Shown here: piece after piece, positions 34,780 to 43,428 of the stretch
How the letters are laid out: every line of letters begins with the position of its first letter
Position numbering within the stretch: position 1 is the stretch's first letter
Assembly (NCBI GenBank): GCA_903838355.1
Contig: CAILYC010000015.1
Span: 1-45,394, forward strand
Reading direction: 5' to 3'
DNA: 45,394 nucleotides
Source of the DNA: an uncultured Burkholderiales bacterium
GTDB taxonomy: Bacteria; Pseudomonadota; Gammaproteobacteria; Burkholderiales; Burkholderiaceae_C
The notes under the pieces: generated by a model
The model's input: only the letters and a program-made list of their open reading frames with translations
Told to the model about the DNA's origin: nothing
Databases searched by the model: none
Translations under genes and position numbers: made by a program

Positions 34780-35194
34780 GTTGTTTCTTCGATTGGTTTT
34801 GAGGAGCGGTGTTGGCCACTTGCATGACGCCTTGCGCACCACCGGCCAAGGCGCGGTTGACCAGCATCTCCAAGCTCTCCTGACAATAGCTCACGGTGCG
34901 CAGCAGCATGGGCAAATTAACGCCGGCCACCAGTTTGGCATGCGTTCCAGCCACCAATCGCTGCGCCACATTGGAGGGCGTGGCGCCAAAGATATCGGTG
35001 AGGACCAAAAGGCCCTGCCCTGGGGACAAGGAGACCATGATTTGGGCGCTGGACAAGGACTCTTCGGGGGGGGTATTGGGATGCACATCCAGGGCCAGCA
35101 AGGAGCCCCCGCAGTCGGGAAAGACGTGCAAGGCGCAAGCTTTGAGAGCATGGGCCAGGGGCGCGTGCGCAATGATCAAGATTTTATTGCTCAT
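34748..35194 (-). CDS. PTS fructose/mannose-family EIIA component
   Basis: Soluble EIIA of the mannose class (148 aa). The expected phospho-His is His10 in LIIAHAPLAHAL, and LLVLTDIFGATPSNVAQRL is the typical second signature. The last 25 residues are polar, His/Gln/Asn rich and probably disordered. The gene overlaps the end of the MFS gene by 4 bases (ATGA) and ptsH by 32 bases, so the four genes are translated as a coupled set. No mannose-type EIIB/C/D is next to it, so a regulatory function is more likely than sugar uptake (inference). Confidence 0.93.
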   Translation of the reverse strand: MSNKILIIAHAPLAHALKACALHVFPDCGGSLLALDVHPNTPPEESLSSAQIMVSLSPGQGLLVLTDIFGATPSNVAQRLVAGTHAKLVAGVNLPMLLRTVSYCQESLEMLVNRALAGGAQGVMQVANTAPQNQSKKQHDPNPDDHQQ

Positions 35195-36600
35195 GTGGGC
35201 TTGTGTTCAAGGCCACCATTATCTCTATTTTGCCGCTCTTGGCGCGAGTGCCAGATGAAAAACAAATAAGCCATGGCGCTCAGACTGGAAAAAACCCCGA
35301 AGGCAGCAGGATAGGCCTCTTGCACGCTCCAAGCCCTTGAGGTCAAGAGGTCCACCACCGCACCAAAGAGCCACTGTATGGCAAATACCCCTAAAAAAAT
35401 CACCAAGTTAAAGGCCGACAACACCCGCCCAGCCCAGCGCGACTCAAAGGCCAGGCCCACCGCGGCTTGGGACAAAGACACGCAAGAACTCGTGATGGCA
35501 AACAGCACCCAGGTCCAAACGTTGGAGTCGGCAGAGAAAAAGATCAGAAACAACTGCACGGCCAAGCTCAGCGGGTAGACCCATATGATCACTTGTGAAG
35601 CACGCAAACCGCGTTGGCTCAAGATGGGGAAAAACCAACCCCAAGAAAAATAAGAGCACATCAGCGCCAAATTCATGGCAAACAAGCCCCCCGCCGCTTG
35701 GCCTGGCAACAAGCCACACACCTTGATCAACCAAGGACCGGCCCAAAGGGTTTGCATGGCGATGAGGCCGCCATAGCCAAAGCAGCCCATGGCCGCATAA
35801 CCCACAAAAGCCGGGCGCATGCACAGTGCCCAATAGCCTCGCAGGCCCGAGAGCGCTGGATCTTGGGCTTGGGCTTGGGCTGGGCGCACCGTGATTGGGT
35901 GGCTGGCTTGACTTGGCGCTGGATGGAGAGCTTGGGCAAGCTGATGCGTTCGCGCGCTCCAAGTGGGGATCAAAATCCACACCAACACCATGGCCAGCAC
36001 CAAGGCGAGCGTGAGTGCCAAGAACAACACCCGCCAGCCCCAAAATGGCAGCAACCACTGCACAGGCAGGGTCGAGGCCAGCACACCACTGGAGCCCGCG
36101 GTGAGCATCCATGAACTCGTTCTCATCTGGATTGCGGCCGGAAACCACCTGCGATAACCGGTCAATGGGGCCATCAAACAAGCACTCAGGCCAATGCCCG
36201 TGAGCAAACGCGTCAGCCACAAGGCCTCAAAAGAATGCGCCTGAGAAAAGAATACACAGCCCACACACGCGAGGCTCAAAAACCACAACTCCATGCGTTT
36301 GGGCCCCAAGCGATCCAAATAGTAGCCCATGGGAAGCTGCGTCACGGCAAAGCCCAAAAAATAAGCCCCCGCCAACAAGCCCAAATCGGTGGCATGCAGA
36401 CCAAATTCCGTCACCAATTGCGGCGACAGGGTCGCCGTGATGGCGCGAATGAGGGTGGAAATAAAGTAAGCGTAGGCAAACACCCCAAAAATCACGGCGC
36501 TGCGCCTCACGCTTAACTCGGGGCTGTTGGGGCTGTTGGGGCTGCCATGGCTTTCGGGGCTCTCTGGCTTTGGCGGTGGTGTGCTCGATGAGGTGGTCAT
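35191..36600 (-). CDS. MFS transporter translationally coupled to the PTS genes
   Basis: Major facilitator superfamily protein of 469 aa with about 12 hydrophobic segments. MFS signatures: YYLDRLGPKRMELW after TM2 and the R/P-rich loop after TM5-6. The cytoplasmic N-tail has Ser-Pro-Asn repeats coded by a 9-bp tandem repeat, and the central loop has a Gln-Ala repeat from a 6-bp repeat (35869-35882). Substrate unknown; nitrate/nitrite or sugar-acid carriers cannot be told apart by eye. It overlaps the EIIA gene by 4 bases, which makes a functional tie to the PTS plausible. Confidence 0.85.
   Translation of the reverse strand: MTTSSSTPPPKPESPESHGSPNSPNSPELSVRRSAVIFGVFAYAYFISTLIRAITATLSPQLVTEFGLHATDLGLLAGAYFLGFAVTQLPMGYYLDRLGPKRMELWFLSLACVGCVFFSQAHSFEALWLTRLLTGIGLSACLMAPLTGYRRWFPAAIQMRTSSWMLTAGSSGVLASTLPVQWLLPFWGWRVLFLALTLALVLAMVLVWILIPTWSARTHQLAQALHPAPSQASHPITVRPAQAQAQDPALSGLRGYWALCMRPAFVGYAAMGCFGYGGLIAMQTLWAGPWLIKVCGLLPGQAAGGLFAMNLALMCSYFSWGWFFPILSQRGLRASQVIIWVYPLSLAVQLFLIFFSADSNVWTWVLFAITSSCVSLSQAAVGLAFESRWAGRVLSAFNLVIFLGVFAIQWLFGAVVDLLTSRAWSVQEAYPAAFGVFSSLSAMAYLFFIWHSRQERQNRDNGGLEHKPT
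36520..36546. repeat. 9-bp tandem repeat inside the MFS gene
   Basis: GGGGCTGTT, GGGGCTGTT and GGGGCTGCC in tandem. On the minus strand they encode Asn-Ser-Pro repeats in the cytoplasmic N-tail. Confidence 0.88.
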
Positions 36601-36761
36601 AAAAAAGGAGGCAGCATGAGACTTGGGGCCCTAAGACACAGGGTCGTTGACAAGGTTGCAGACAAGGTTGTTGATCCGTTTGTTTTGGGGGCGCCTGCAA
36701 GTCTTGTCTTTTTGATCAATCCCTGAGTTTAAGCGCCAAACCTGGATTGTCCGAGTCCCCC

Positions 36762-37451
36762 TCAGGGCAAAGACTCAAAGAAGGTTTGCACGTCTTCGAC
36801 CTTGAGCGCTTGGCGTGAAGGCGCATAAACCCCGACTTGGTACCACGCGTTGGCCTGCTCACGCCACAACCACTGCGCTTGCTGGCCGGAGGGGTTTTGC
36901 GCGCGAATCACTTGGCCCTTGAACCCAGGCGTGGGGTCCAAGGCTTTGGCGTCAACGGCTTGAGTGTTGATGGCGCTTCCCAAGGGCTGGGCTTTAAAAA
37001 ATGAAGCCAAGCTGGCTTGTTGCCAGGCTTGGGTGACGGCACGCTTTTGACCCTCGCTCAAAGACTCGGTGCTTGGGCCTGAATCGCTGGACCAAGTCAT
37101 TTTGGCAAAACTGAATTGCTGGTCTTGTGCAGTGCAGGCTTTGAGGCTCAAATGCATGGCAAGTTCTTGGCTTGGGGGTCTGGCTTGTGTTTGAGGTTGT
37201 GGTTGGCGCTTTTTGTCCACCACACTCGGCGTTGACCCGTGTGCGTCATCGGGGGGCCACGCTAAAACCAACGTGACCTCACGGCTGGCTTCTTCGGGCT
37301 TGCACGGCATGAGGGCTGGAAAATCATCCCCATCAAAGCGCACTTCGCGCCAATTCAATGTGGGTGTACAAGACGCCACCCAGATCGAGACCAGCACGGC
37401 ACGGCAAAGCCCCGATAACGCTCGCTGACGGGTTTTGACAGTGGCGGACAT
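36762..37451 (-). CDS. Putative lipoprotein of unknown function
   Basis: I do not recognise a named family. The 229-aa product has a signal peptide with a lipobox ending at Cys28 (VASC), so it is probably an outer-membrane-facing lipoprotein; there is no Asp at position +2. The mature part begins with LNWREVRFDGDDFPALMPCKPE, has a Gln/Pro-rich stretch (about residues 80-95), then an alpha/beta-like domain ending in VEDVQTFFESLP. Two cysteines (Cys50 and the one in LKACTAQ) could form a disulfide. It is 161 bp upstream of the MFS gene and 163 bp downstream of the cytochrome c' gene. Confidence 0.75.
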   Translation of the reverse strand: MSATVKTRQRALSGLCRAVLVSIWVASCTPTLNWREVRFDGDDFPALMPCKPEEASREVTLVLAWPPDDAHGSTPSVVDKKRQPQPQTQARPPSQELAMHLSLKACTAQDQQFSFAKMTWSSDSGPSTESLSEGQKRAVTQAWQQASLASFFKAQPLGSAINTQAVDAKALDPTPGFKGQVIRAQNPSGQQAQWLWREQANAWYQVGVYAPSRQALKVEDVQTFFESLP

Positions 37452-37614
37452 TGCCTATTACCTTTGCTTCAGAAAAAAGGCGTCCTAGACGAGCCAGGAC
37501 GCCGGTGTGAGTTTCACCCGAAAGACCTCGTCGTGATCCAATGCCTCTGGCACGAGGGTGAGGTCGAGGGGAAGGGCGAGGGCGAGGGCGTTCGCTCAAG
37601 AGACAAGGGCTGTC

Positions 37615-38070
37615 TTATTTGGCTTTGAAGTTGTCGTGACAGCCCTTGCACGCGCCGCCCACGCCTTTGAAAGCCACCGTTACATCGTCCAATTTACCGG
37701 TCTTGACCGCCGCATTGAGCTTCAAGGCTTCAGCAAGAAGTTTGTCTTGTGCGGCTTTGAATTTGGCCTGATCGCTCCAAATTTCTGCTTTGGCTTTGGT
37801 CTCGCCTTTGTCGGTGCCTTCGCCAAATGCCGCCCAAGGCAGTTTGGACACGGTGGCAAACACCTCTTCATTTTCTTGCGCGACTTTGGCGTCAAAAGGA
37901 ACTTTTCCTTGTGCCATGGCCGCAATTCGGCCAAAGTGCGTGCTCATGATGGTCATGGCCGATTGGCGGTATTTGATGGCGTCTTCGGGTTTGGCAAATT
38001 GAGCATGTGCGAACACCGCGGAAAATAAAGTGCAAAGGGTGGCTATTTTTGCGATTTTGTGGATCTTCAT
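37615..38070 (-). CDS. Periplasmic class II cytochrome c (c' / c-556 type)
   Basis: Four-helix haem protein (151 aa) with a signal peptide cleaved after about Ala23 (AHA-QF) and a single C-terminal haem site CKGCH (Cys141, Cys144, His145). Methionines at 39 and 42 in helix 1 could serve as the sixth ligand, as in c-556 proteins; if they do not bind, it would be a five-coordinate c' that can trap NO. The sequence alone does not decide. It is divergent from a cytochrome b561-type gene, its likely electron partner. Confidence 0.92.
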   Translation of the reverse strand: MKIHKIAKIATLCTLFSAVFAHAQFAKPEDAIKYRQSAMTIMSTHFGRIAAMAQGKVPFDAKVAQENEEVFATVSKLPWAAFGEGTDKGETKAKAEIWSDQAKFKAAQDKLLAEALKLNAAVKTGKLDDVTVAFKGVGGACKGCHDNFKAK

Positions 38071-38359
38071 GGTCGTGTCTTTCTCAAAGGTTATTAAATA
38101 TCATCCAAATTAGGTTCATGCAGCTTGCAACTGGCCGCATGACTGGCCACTTCAAAATACTCGGTGGCCTGCGGGACCAAGAGGCCTTGTCTTGATCAAG
38201 GACTCACCCAATCCTATCCTAGCCGAAAATTCATACCCCCGTGCGGCGGCTTTTTTTCAGACAAGAGCGTCTCAAGCCCCAAGACTGCACAACACACCAT
38301 GGTGCACCTCTACAATCCAAGGACTGTCCACTTGGGGCCAGCCTTTGTGAAAGAAAATC
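38071..38359. promoter_or_regulatory. Divergent cytochrome c'/b561 spacer
   Basis: 289 bp with the promoters of both cytochrome genes. A perfect 10-bp palindrome CTTGATCAAG lies at 38191-38200 and CACCATGGTG at 38296-38305. The first resembles FNR-type half-sites but lacks the right spacing. No strong sigma70 promoter is visible. Confidence 0.35.
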
Positions 38360-39043
38360 ATGGCTTACCAACGCATCCGTGTCTGGGATCTTCCCACCCG
38401 AGTTTTTCACCTGCTGCTCATCTTGGGCATTGCCGGCTCATTGATCACGGTGCTGGCCAGTGATGACCTCATGGTTTGGCATGGCCGATGTGGGCTTTTT
38501 TTGCTGAGTTTGCTCGTCTGGCGCCTGATTTGGGGCTTGGTGGGTGGGCATTGGTCCAGGTTTGTGCACTTTATCGAGCATCCCAAAGCCGCGTGGCAAA
38601 CCTTGCAAAACCATCGCTCGGGTGTGCACGAACCCAGCATTGGCCACAACCCCTTGGGAGCCTGGTCGGTCATCACCATGCTGTGCGTTTTTTTACTTCA
38701 AGCTGCCACGGGTCTGTGCAGTGACGATGAGGTGGCGTTTTCGGGTCCCTTGACCGCTTACTTGCCCGCCATTTGGGTGAAGAGGGCCTCGTGGTATCAC
38801 TCAGAAATTGGACAGCCCTTGATTTGGACTCTCATCGTCCTTCACGTGGCGGTGATTGTGTATTACCGCTGGAAACTCAAGGATGATTTGATCACCCCCA
38901 TGATCAGTGGCGATAAAAACTGGCCTTCGCCCGAGCACCAAGAGCCCTTGACCCAATCCTTGGATACCTGGGGGCGGCGCACAGGCGCCTTGCTGCTCTT
39001 AGGTGCTTTGACTTTGTTGATTTTTTACGTCTTGCCGCTTTAA
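38360..39043 (+). CDS. Cytochrome b561-family membrane protein
   Basis: Integral membrane di-haem b cytochrome (227 aa) of the family that includes Ni/Fe-hydrogenase b subunits. Haem-ligand candidates are His17 (TRVFHLLLI), His41 (VWHGRCG), the His in SWYHSEIG and His in VLHVAVIVYYRW, spread over four to five hydrophobic segments (about 15-33, 41-60, 100-118, 140-165, plus the C-terminal LLLLGALTLLIFYVL). No hydrogenase is nearby; with the divergent periplasmic cytochrome it probably moves electrons between quinol and that cytochrome (inference). Confidence 0.9.
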   Translation: MAYQRIRVWDLPTRVFHLLLILGIAGSLITVLASDDLMVWHGRCGLFLLSLLVWRLIWGLVGGHWSRFVHFIEHPKAAWQTLQNHRSGVHEPSIGHNPLGAWSVITMLCVFLLQAATGLCSDDEVAFSGPLTAYLPAIWVKRASWYHSEIGQPLIWTLIVLHVAVIVYYRWKLKDDLITPMISGDKNWPSPEHQEPLTQSLDTWGRRTGALLLLGALTLLIFYVLPL

Positions 39044-39085
39044 GCCCCCGGCGTTGAGGTCAGCGCTTGTCTTTTTCGCTCACAC

Positions 39086-39127
39086 GATCAATGACCAACG
39101 ATCAAGGATCAAGGACCAAGGACCAAG
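39086..39127. repeat. Six-copy 7-bp tandem array
   Basis: GATCAAT, GACCAAC, GATCAAG (x2), GACCAAG (x2), in the spacer between the convergent cytochrome b561 and peroxiredoxin genes. Confidence 0.9.
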
Positions 39128-39146
39128 CACCACTGTAAATACAAAA

Positions 39147-39182
39147 AAGCACAGCTCTGGCTCGAGTGCCCGTGCTGTGCTT
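39147..39182 (-). terminator. Rho-independent terminator of the peroxiredoxin gene
   Basis: On the minus strand AAGCACAGC (39182-39174) and GCTGTGCTT (39155-39147) form a perfect 9-bp stem, followed by TTTT (T-run 39148-39143). A GC-rich inner hairpin sits in the loop. It begins about 20 bases after the peroxiredoxin stop. Confidence 0.85.
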
Positions 39183-39203
39183 GATGGCGAACCGAGGAGC
39201 GCT

Positions 39204-39713
39204 TTAAGCGGCTTTGGCTTGTGCGAGCAAGGTCGCCGCGTCGCTGACTTCAAATTTGCCCGGACCTTCGTTGTTCAAGGTCACCACTTTGCCGTCTTTG
39301 ACCAGCATGGAGTAGCGGTTGCTCCTCAACCCCAAGCCACGGGCAGTAAGGTCCAGCGTCAAACCGGTGGCCTTGGCAAAGTCTGCACTGCCATCGGCCA
39401 AGAAACGCACACGGCCTTTGGCTTGTTGGTTCTCGGCCCAAGCACCCATCACAAAAGCATCGTTGACACTCAAACACCAAATTTCATCCACGCCAGCGGC
39501 CTTGAAGTCGTCGTAATGCGACAAAAAACCTGGCACGTGCTTGGCTGAACACGTGGGTGTGAAGGCGCCAGGTACGGCAAACAAGGCGATGGTCTTGCCC
39601 GCTGCAGCTTTGCCCACATCGACCGGGTTGGGGCCCAAAGCACATCCGTCTTTTTCTTCGTGAAAGAATTCTGTCAATGCAATGGCTGGCAGTGCGTCTC
39701 CGACTTTGATCAT
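39204..39713 (-). CDS. Peroxiredoxin (Prx5 / AhpE-glutaredoxin-type family)
   Basis: Thiol peroxidase of 169 aa. The peroxidatic Cys55 lies in the Prx5 motif PGAFTPTCSAKHVPG; a possible second Cys is Cys80 (EIWCLSV). Length and the lack of a fused glutaredoxin point to the stand-alone Prx5 type, which uses glutathione/glutaredoxin or thioredoxin. SD AAAGGA precedes the ATG. It is flanked by a strong terminator on the 3' side and by the ribosomal-operon hairpin on the 5' side, so it is a single-gene unit. Confidence 0.93.
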   Translation of the reverse strand: MIKVGDALPAIALTEFFHEEKDGCALGPNPVDVGKAAAGKTIALFAVPGAFTPTCSAKHVPGFLSHYDDFKAAGVDEIWCLSVNDAFVMGAWAENQQAKGRVRFLADGSADFAKATGLTLDLTARGLGLRSNRYSMLVKDGKVVTLNNEGPGKFEVSDAATLLAQAKAA

Positions 39714-39780
39714 GGTTTTTTTCCTTTACGGGTGGTGTTAAAAAATTGTCTTGGTGACAAAAACAGCCTGCATGATAACA

Positions 39781-39802
39781 AACGGCCCGCAAGCGGGCCG
39801 TT
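39781..39802 (-). terminator. Hairpin ending the ribosomal protein operon
   Basis: A perfect stem of 9-10 bp, AACGGCCCG (39781-39789) / CGGGCCGTT (39794-39802) with a 4-base loop, 38 bases after the rpsQ stop. The T-run on the minus strand is weak, so it may be a partly Rho-assisted terminator. Confidence 0.7.
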
Positions 39803-39839
39803 GTTGTCAAGATTCAATGCCAAGGCATAGGGTCTTTTT

Positions 39840-40109
39840 TTAAGCCGTCACAGCCTTTTCAACCAAACGGGTGGCAACCCAGTTTTTGGTTTTAGAGATA
39901 GGACGGCTCTCGGTAATTTCGATCACGTCACCGACATGGTATTGACCGTGCTCATCGTGAGCATGGTATTTGCTCGATTTACCCACAATTTTGCCGTACA
40001 AAGCGTGCTTGACACGACGTTCGATCAAAACCGTGACGGTTTTGGTTCTTTTGTCGCTCACCACTTTGCCCACCAAGGTGCGTTTGAGAGATTTTTTGGT
40101 GTCTGTCAT
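39840..40109 (-). CDS. rpsQ: Ribosomal protein uS17
   Basis: Primary 16S rRNA-binding protein of the small subunit (89 aa), with the OB-fold pattern [20 protein letters not shown] and the end [20 protein letters not shown]. It is the last gene of the operon here. In many Betaproteobacteria rplN (start of the spc operon) follows; here a hairpin and the peroxiredoxin gene follow. Confidence 0.97.
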   Translation of the reverse strand: MTDTKKSLKRTLVGKVVSDKRTKTVTVLIERRVKHALYGKIVGKSSKYHAHDEHGQYHVGDVIEITESRPISKTKNWVATRLVEKAVTA

Positions 40110-40121
40110 ATTCGCCGCCTT

Positions 40122-40316
40122 TTATGCTTTGGCTTGCTTTTGAGCAAGGATGGTCTTGGCACGCGCAATACTTCTGCGTGTTTGACGAAGTTGTGATGTG
40201 TTGCCCAAGTTTTGAGTGGCTTTTTGCATGCGCATACCGAAGTGTGCCTTTTGCAGTTCTTTGACTTCCGCTTCGAGAGCAGGAATGTCTTTGTTTCGGA
40301 GTTCAGCAGTGTTCAT
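40122..40316 (-). CDS. rpmC: Ribosomal protein uL29
   Basis: Small two-helix protein (64 aa) next to the exit tunnel of the large subunit, part of the docking site for trigger factor. The pattern NTAELRNKDIPALEAEVKEL is typical. Two ATG codons lie 6 bases apart; the second (40316) has GGAG 8 bases upstream and fits the family start, while the first (40322) is too close to it. Confidence 0.95.
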   Translation of the reverse strand: MNTAELRNKDIPALEAEVKELQKAHFGMRMQKATQNLGNTSQLRQTRRSIARAKTILAQKQAKA

Positions 40317-40331
40317 GGTCATATCTCCCGA

Positions 40332-40748
40332 TCATTGACCCAACAAGCGGGTCACAAAGGTGGTGCGCAGTGGCAACTTGGCCGCAGCCAAACGAAAAGC
40401 TTCTCTGGCCAATTCCTCTGGAACACCGACAATCTCGTAGAGCACCTTGCCAGGCTGAATCTCAGCGACATAATACTCAGGATTTCCCTTGCCGTTGCCC
40501 ATGCGAACTTCAGCAGGTTTTTGAGAAATCGGTTTGTCTGGAAAGACCCGAATCCAAATGCGTCCACCGCGTTTGACGTGACGAGAAATGGCTCGACGAG
40601 CCGATTCAATTTGACGCGCCGTTAAGCGTCCACGATCGGTTGACTTTAGGCCAAAATCACCAAATGCAACGGAGTTTCCCCGAGTTGCAATGCCGGTGTT
40701 GCGACCTTTTTGTTCTTTGCGATATTTACGGCGTGCTGGTTGCAGCAT
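40332..40748 (-). CDS. rplP: Ribosomal protein uL16
   Basis: Large-subunit protein (138 aa) near the A-site tRNA. The start [15 protein letters not shown] and the [20 protein letters not shown] segment are characteristic. It begins 2 bases after the rpsC stop. Confidence 0.98.
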   Translation of the reverse strand: MLQPARRKYRKEQKGRNTGIATRGNSVAFGDFGLKSTDRGRLTARQIESARRAISRHVKRGGRIWIRVFPDKPISQKPAEVRMGNGKGNPEYYVAEIQPGKVLYEIVGVPEELAREAFRLAAAKLPLRTTFVTRLLGQ

Positions 40749-40750
40749 GC

Positions 40751-41644
40751 TTATTCTCCTTGACCGTCCGCAGCCGTGCCAGTGGATGCGGGCGCGCTCA
40801 CCTTGCGGACGCGCTTGACGGTGGTTTTAGGGGCATCAGAGGCTTCAGCGGGTTTATCGCTGCCATCCACCGGTGCGGCATTGGTTCCTGTGGGTCGCTT
40901 GTTGGCACCCGTTCTTGCAGGAGGACGATCTCCTGAAGGACGTGCGTCACGGCGCGGCCCACGAGGACGTCTTTCTTCGTCGGACTTTGGCTCTTGGATC
41001 TGGGGCGCATCGTTGCGGCCCAAGGTGTCACCCTTGTAGACCCAAACCTTGACGCCAATCACCCCGTAGGTCGTTTTGGCTTCAGAGGTACCGTAGTCAA
41101 TGTCAGCCCTCAAGGTGTGCAGAGGCACACGGCCTTCACGGTACCACTCGGTGCGAGCAATCTCGATGCCGTTCAAGCGACCGGAAGACATGATCTTGAT
41201 GCCTTGTGCGCCCAAACGCATGGCGTTTTGCATGGCACGCTTCATTGCACGGCGAAACATGATCCTTTTCTCCAACTGCTGCGTGATGCTGTCGGCAATC
41301 AGCTGGGCGTCAATCTCGGGTTTCCTAACCTCTTCAATATTGACCGCCACTGGCACGCCCAAACGGGTGGCCAATTCTTTTTTCAAGTTCTCGATGTCTT
41401 CGCCTTTTTTACCGATCACCACACCTGGGCGAGCAGAGAAAATCGTGATTCGGGCGTTCTTGGCAGGACGCTCGATGAGCACTCTGGAGACGGCGGCGTT
41501 TTTCAACTTGGCCTTGAGATACTCGCGCACTTTGATGTCTTCAGACAACATGCCCGCAAATTCACGGTTGCTTGCATACCAGCGACTCGCCCAATTGCGG
41601 CTCACCGACAAACGGAAACCGGTTGGATGTATTTTTTGTCCCAT
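40751..41644 (-). CDS. rpsC: Ribosomal protein uS3 with a long C-terminal tail
   Basis: Small-subunit protein at the mRNA entry channel (297 aa). KH domain ([19 protein letters not shown]) and C-domain are complete. The last 70 or so residues form a basic Pro/Arg/Thr/Ala-rich tail, longer than the 233-aa E. coli protein; such tails are known in Comamonadaceae. I start at [12 protein letters not shown] (41644); the frame could go up to 41668 but that would overlap nothing useful. Confidence 0.97.
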   Translation of the reverse strand: MGQKIHPTGFRLSVSRNWASRWYASNREFAGMLSEDIKVREYLKAKLKNAAVSRVLIERPAKNARITIFSARPGVVIGKKGEDIENLKKELATRLGVPVAVNIEEVRKPEIDAQLIADSITQQLEKRIMFRRAMKRAMQNAMRLGAQGIKIMSSGRLNGIEIARTEWYREGRVPLHTLRADIDYGTSEAKTTYGVIGVKVWVYKGDTLGRNDAPQIQEPKSDEERRPRGPRRDARPSGDRPPARTGANKRPTGTNAAPVDGSDKPAEASDAPKTTVKRVRKVSAPASTGTAADGQGE

Positions 41645-41657
41645 GTTCTGAGGCCTT

Positions 41658-41987
41658 TCAGTTGCCAACCGTCACGTACACATGGCACGTGGGTTTGCTG
41701 ATACGGTTACCACGGCCCTTGGCGCGGGCTGTAAAACGCTTGAGCGTTGCACCTTGCTCAACATAGATGGTCTTGACTTTGAGTTCATCAATGTCGGCAC
41801 CATCATTGTGTTCAGCATTGGCGATGGCAGACTCGAGTACTTTTTTAACAATACCGGCTGCTTTTTTTTGCGTGAAAGTCAGAATGTTCAATGCGTGATC
41901 CACTTTTTTACCGCGGATCAAATCAGCAACCAAACGACCTTTGTCAACTGACAAACGAACGCCACGGAGGACTGCACGTGTTTCCAT
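41658..41987 (-). CDS. rplV: Ribosomal protein uL22
   Basis: Large-subunit protein (109 aa) whose hairpin lines the exit tunnel. [19 protein letters not shown] and the hairpin [19 protein letters not shown] are typical. A good SD (AAGGAGAG) precedes the ATG. Confidence 0.98.
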   Translation of the reverse strand: METRAVLRGVRLSVDKGRLVADLIRGKKVDHALNILTFTQKKAAGIVKKVLESAIANAEHNDGADIDELKVKTIYVEQGATLKRFTARAKGRGNRISKPTCHVYVTVGN

Positions 41988-41997
41988 AGGTCTCTCC

Positions 41998-42276
41998 TTA
42001 TTTCTTTTGGACTTTTTTGTCCGCTGGGTGACCCTTGAAGGTGCGGGTCAAAGCAAACTCACCGAGTTTGTGACCGACCATCTGGTCCGTGATGTAAACG
42101 GGAACATGTTGCTTGCCGTTGTGCACAGCAATGGTCAGTCCAATGAATTCGGGAAGAATCATCGAACGACGTGACCATGTTTTGATGGGTTTTTTGTCTT
42201 TGATCGCGACGGCTTTGTCGACTTTGACCATCAAATGATGGTCAACAAAGGGTCCCTTTTTGAGTGAACGTGTCAT
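41998..42276 (-). CDS. rpsS: Ribosomal protein uS19
   Basis: Small-subunit head protein (92 aa), starts [16 protein letters not shown] and contains [20 protein letters not shown]. Length typical. Confidence 0.98.
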   Translation of the reverse strand: MTRSLKKGPFVDHHLMVKVDKAVAIKDKKPIKTWSRRSMILPEFIGLTIAVHNGKQHVPVYITDQMVGHKLGEFALTRTFKGHPADKKVQKK

Positions 42277-42286
42277 TGGCTACCCC

Positions 42287-43111
42287 TTATTTCTTACGAC
42301 GTGACACAATCATCACTTGTGTGCGCTTGTTGTTGCGGGTACGGTATCCCTTGGTCATGTTGCCCCATGGATCCACCGGTACACGGCCTTCGCCGGTACG
42401 ACCTTCACCACCACCGTGGGGATGGTCAACGGGATTCATGGCCACACCGCGAACCGTGGGTCGAATACCCATCCAACGCTTGACACCGGCTTTGCCCAAT
42501 TGGCGCAAGCTGTGCTCTTCGTTGGCGACTTCACCAATGGTGGCGCGGCATTCGATGTGAATTTTGCGAACTTCGCCTGAGCGCATGCGCACCTGAGCGT
42601 AGGTGCCTTCACGCGCGAGCAAAGTCGCAGATGTTCCCGCCGAGCGAGCAATCTGCGCGCCCTTGCCAATTTGCAACTCAATGCAATGGATGGTCGAGCC
42701 CACAGGAATATTTCGAATGGGCAGTGTGTTGCCGGCACGAATCGGCGCTTCTGCTCCGCTCATGATGCTTGCACCGACTTCCAAACCACGGGGCGCAATG
42801 ATGTAGCGACGCTCTCCATCGGCATAACACACGAGTGCAATGTGCGCGGTGCGGTTGGGATCATATTCCACGCGCTCAACTTTGGCGGCAATCCCGTCTT
42901 TGTTGCGCTTGAAGTCCACCACACGGTAGTGATGCTTGTGACCGCCACCTTTGTGTCGGGTGGTGATGTGTCCGTTGTTGTTGCGACCGGCTTTTTGGAA
43001 TTGCGGCTCGAGCAAAGGCGCATAGCCCTCGCCTTTGTGCAAGTGGTCACGCGTCACCTTCACCACGGCGCGTTGCCCTGGTGAGGTGGGTTTCATTTTA
43101 ATAACAGCCAT
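42287..43111 (-). CDS. rplB: Ribosomal protein uL2
   Basis: Primary 23S rRNA-binding protein (274 aa) required for subunit joining and peptidyl transfer. The conserved functional His lies in [20 protein letters not shown] near the C-terminus. Length typical. Confidence 0.98.
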   Translation of the reverse strand: MAVIKMKPTSPGQRAVVKVTRDHLHKGEGYAPLLEPQFQKAGRNNNGHITTRHKGGGHKHHYRVVDFKRNKDGIAAKVERVEYDPNRTAHIALVCYADGERRYIIAPRGLEVGASIMSGAEAPIRAGNTLPIRNIPVGSTIHCIELQIGKGAQIARSAGTSATLLAREGTYAQVRMRSGEVRKIHIECRATIGEVANEEHSLRQLGKAGVKRWMGIRPTVRGVAMNPVDHPHGGGEGRTGEGRVPVDPWGNMTKGYRTRNNKRTQVMIVSRRKK

Positions 43112-43113
43112 GA

Positions 43114-43428
43114 TTACGCGGCCTCCCCAGACAAATTGAGCTCTTGACCCGGCATGAGCGTCACATACGCTTTTCTCACATTGTCGCGTCGACCCATGGA
43201 GCGGCCAAAGCGCTTGGCCTTGCCCTTGGTGTTCACAACGGAGATGCCCTTGACAGAGACTTTGAACATCAACTCAACAGCAGCCTTGATTTCTGGCTTG
43301 GTCGCGTCTTGCAACACCTTGAACGTCACCGCATTGTTTTTTTCTGAAACCATGGTGGCTTTTTCAGAAATAATGGGGGCGACCAAGACTTGCATCAAAC
43401 GGCCTTCATCAAATTTGTGTGCGCTCAT
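43114..43428 (-). CDS. rplW: Ribosomal protein uL23
   Basis: Large-subunit protein at the tunnel exit (104 aa), docking site for trigger factor and SRP. Features: [19 protein letters not shown] at the N-terminus and [19 protein letters not shown]. Its start overlaps the rplD stop by 4 bases (ATGA), so translation is coupled. Confidence 0.97.
   Translation of the reverse strand: MSAHKFDEGRLMQVLVAPIISEKATMVSEKNNAVTFKVLQDATKPEIKAAVELMFKVSVKGISVVNTKGKAKRFGRSMGRRDNVRKAYVTLMPGQELNLSGEAA

Noticed and set aside
38187..38200. FNR-type site in the cytochrome spacer
   Set aside because: The half-sites TTGTC and ATCAA are separated by 3 bases, not the 4 needed, and the first half is imperfect.
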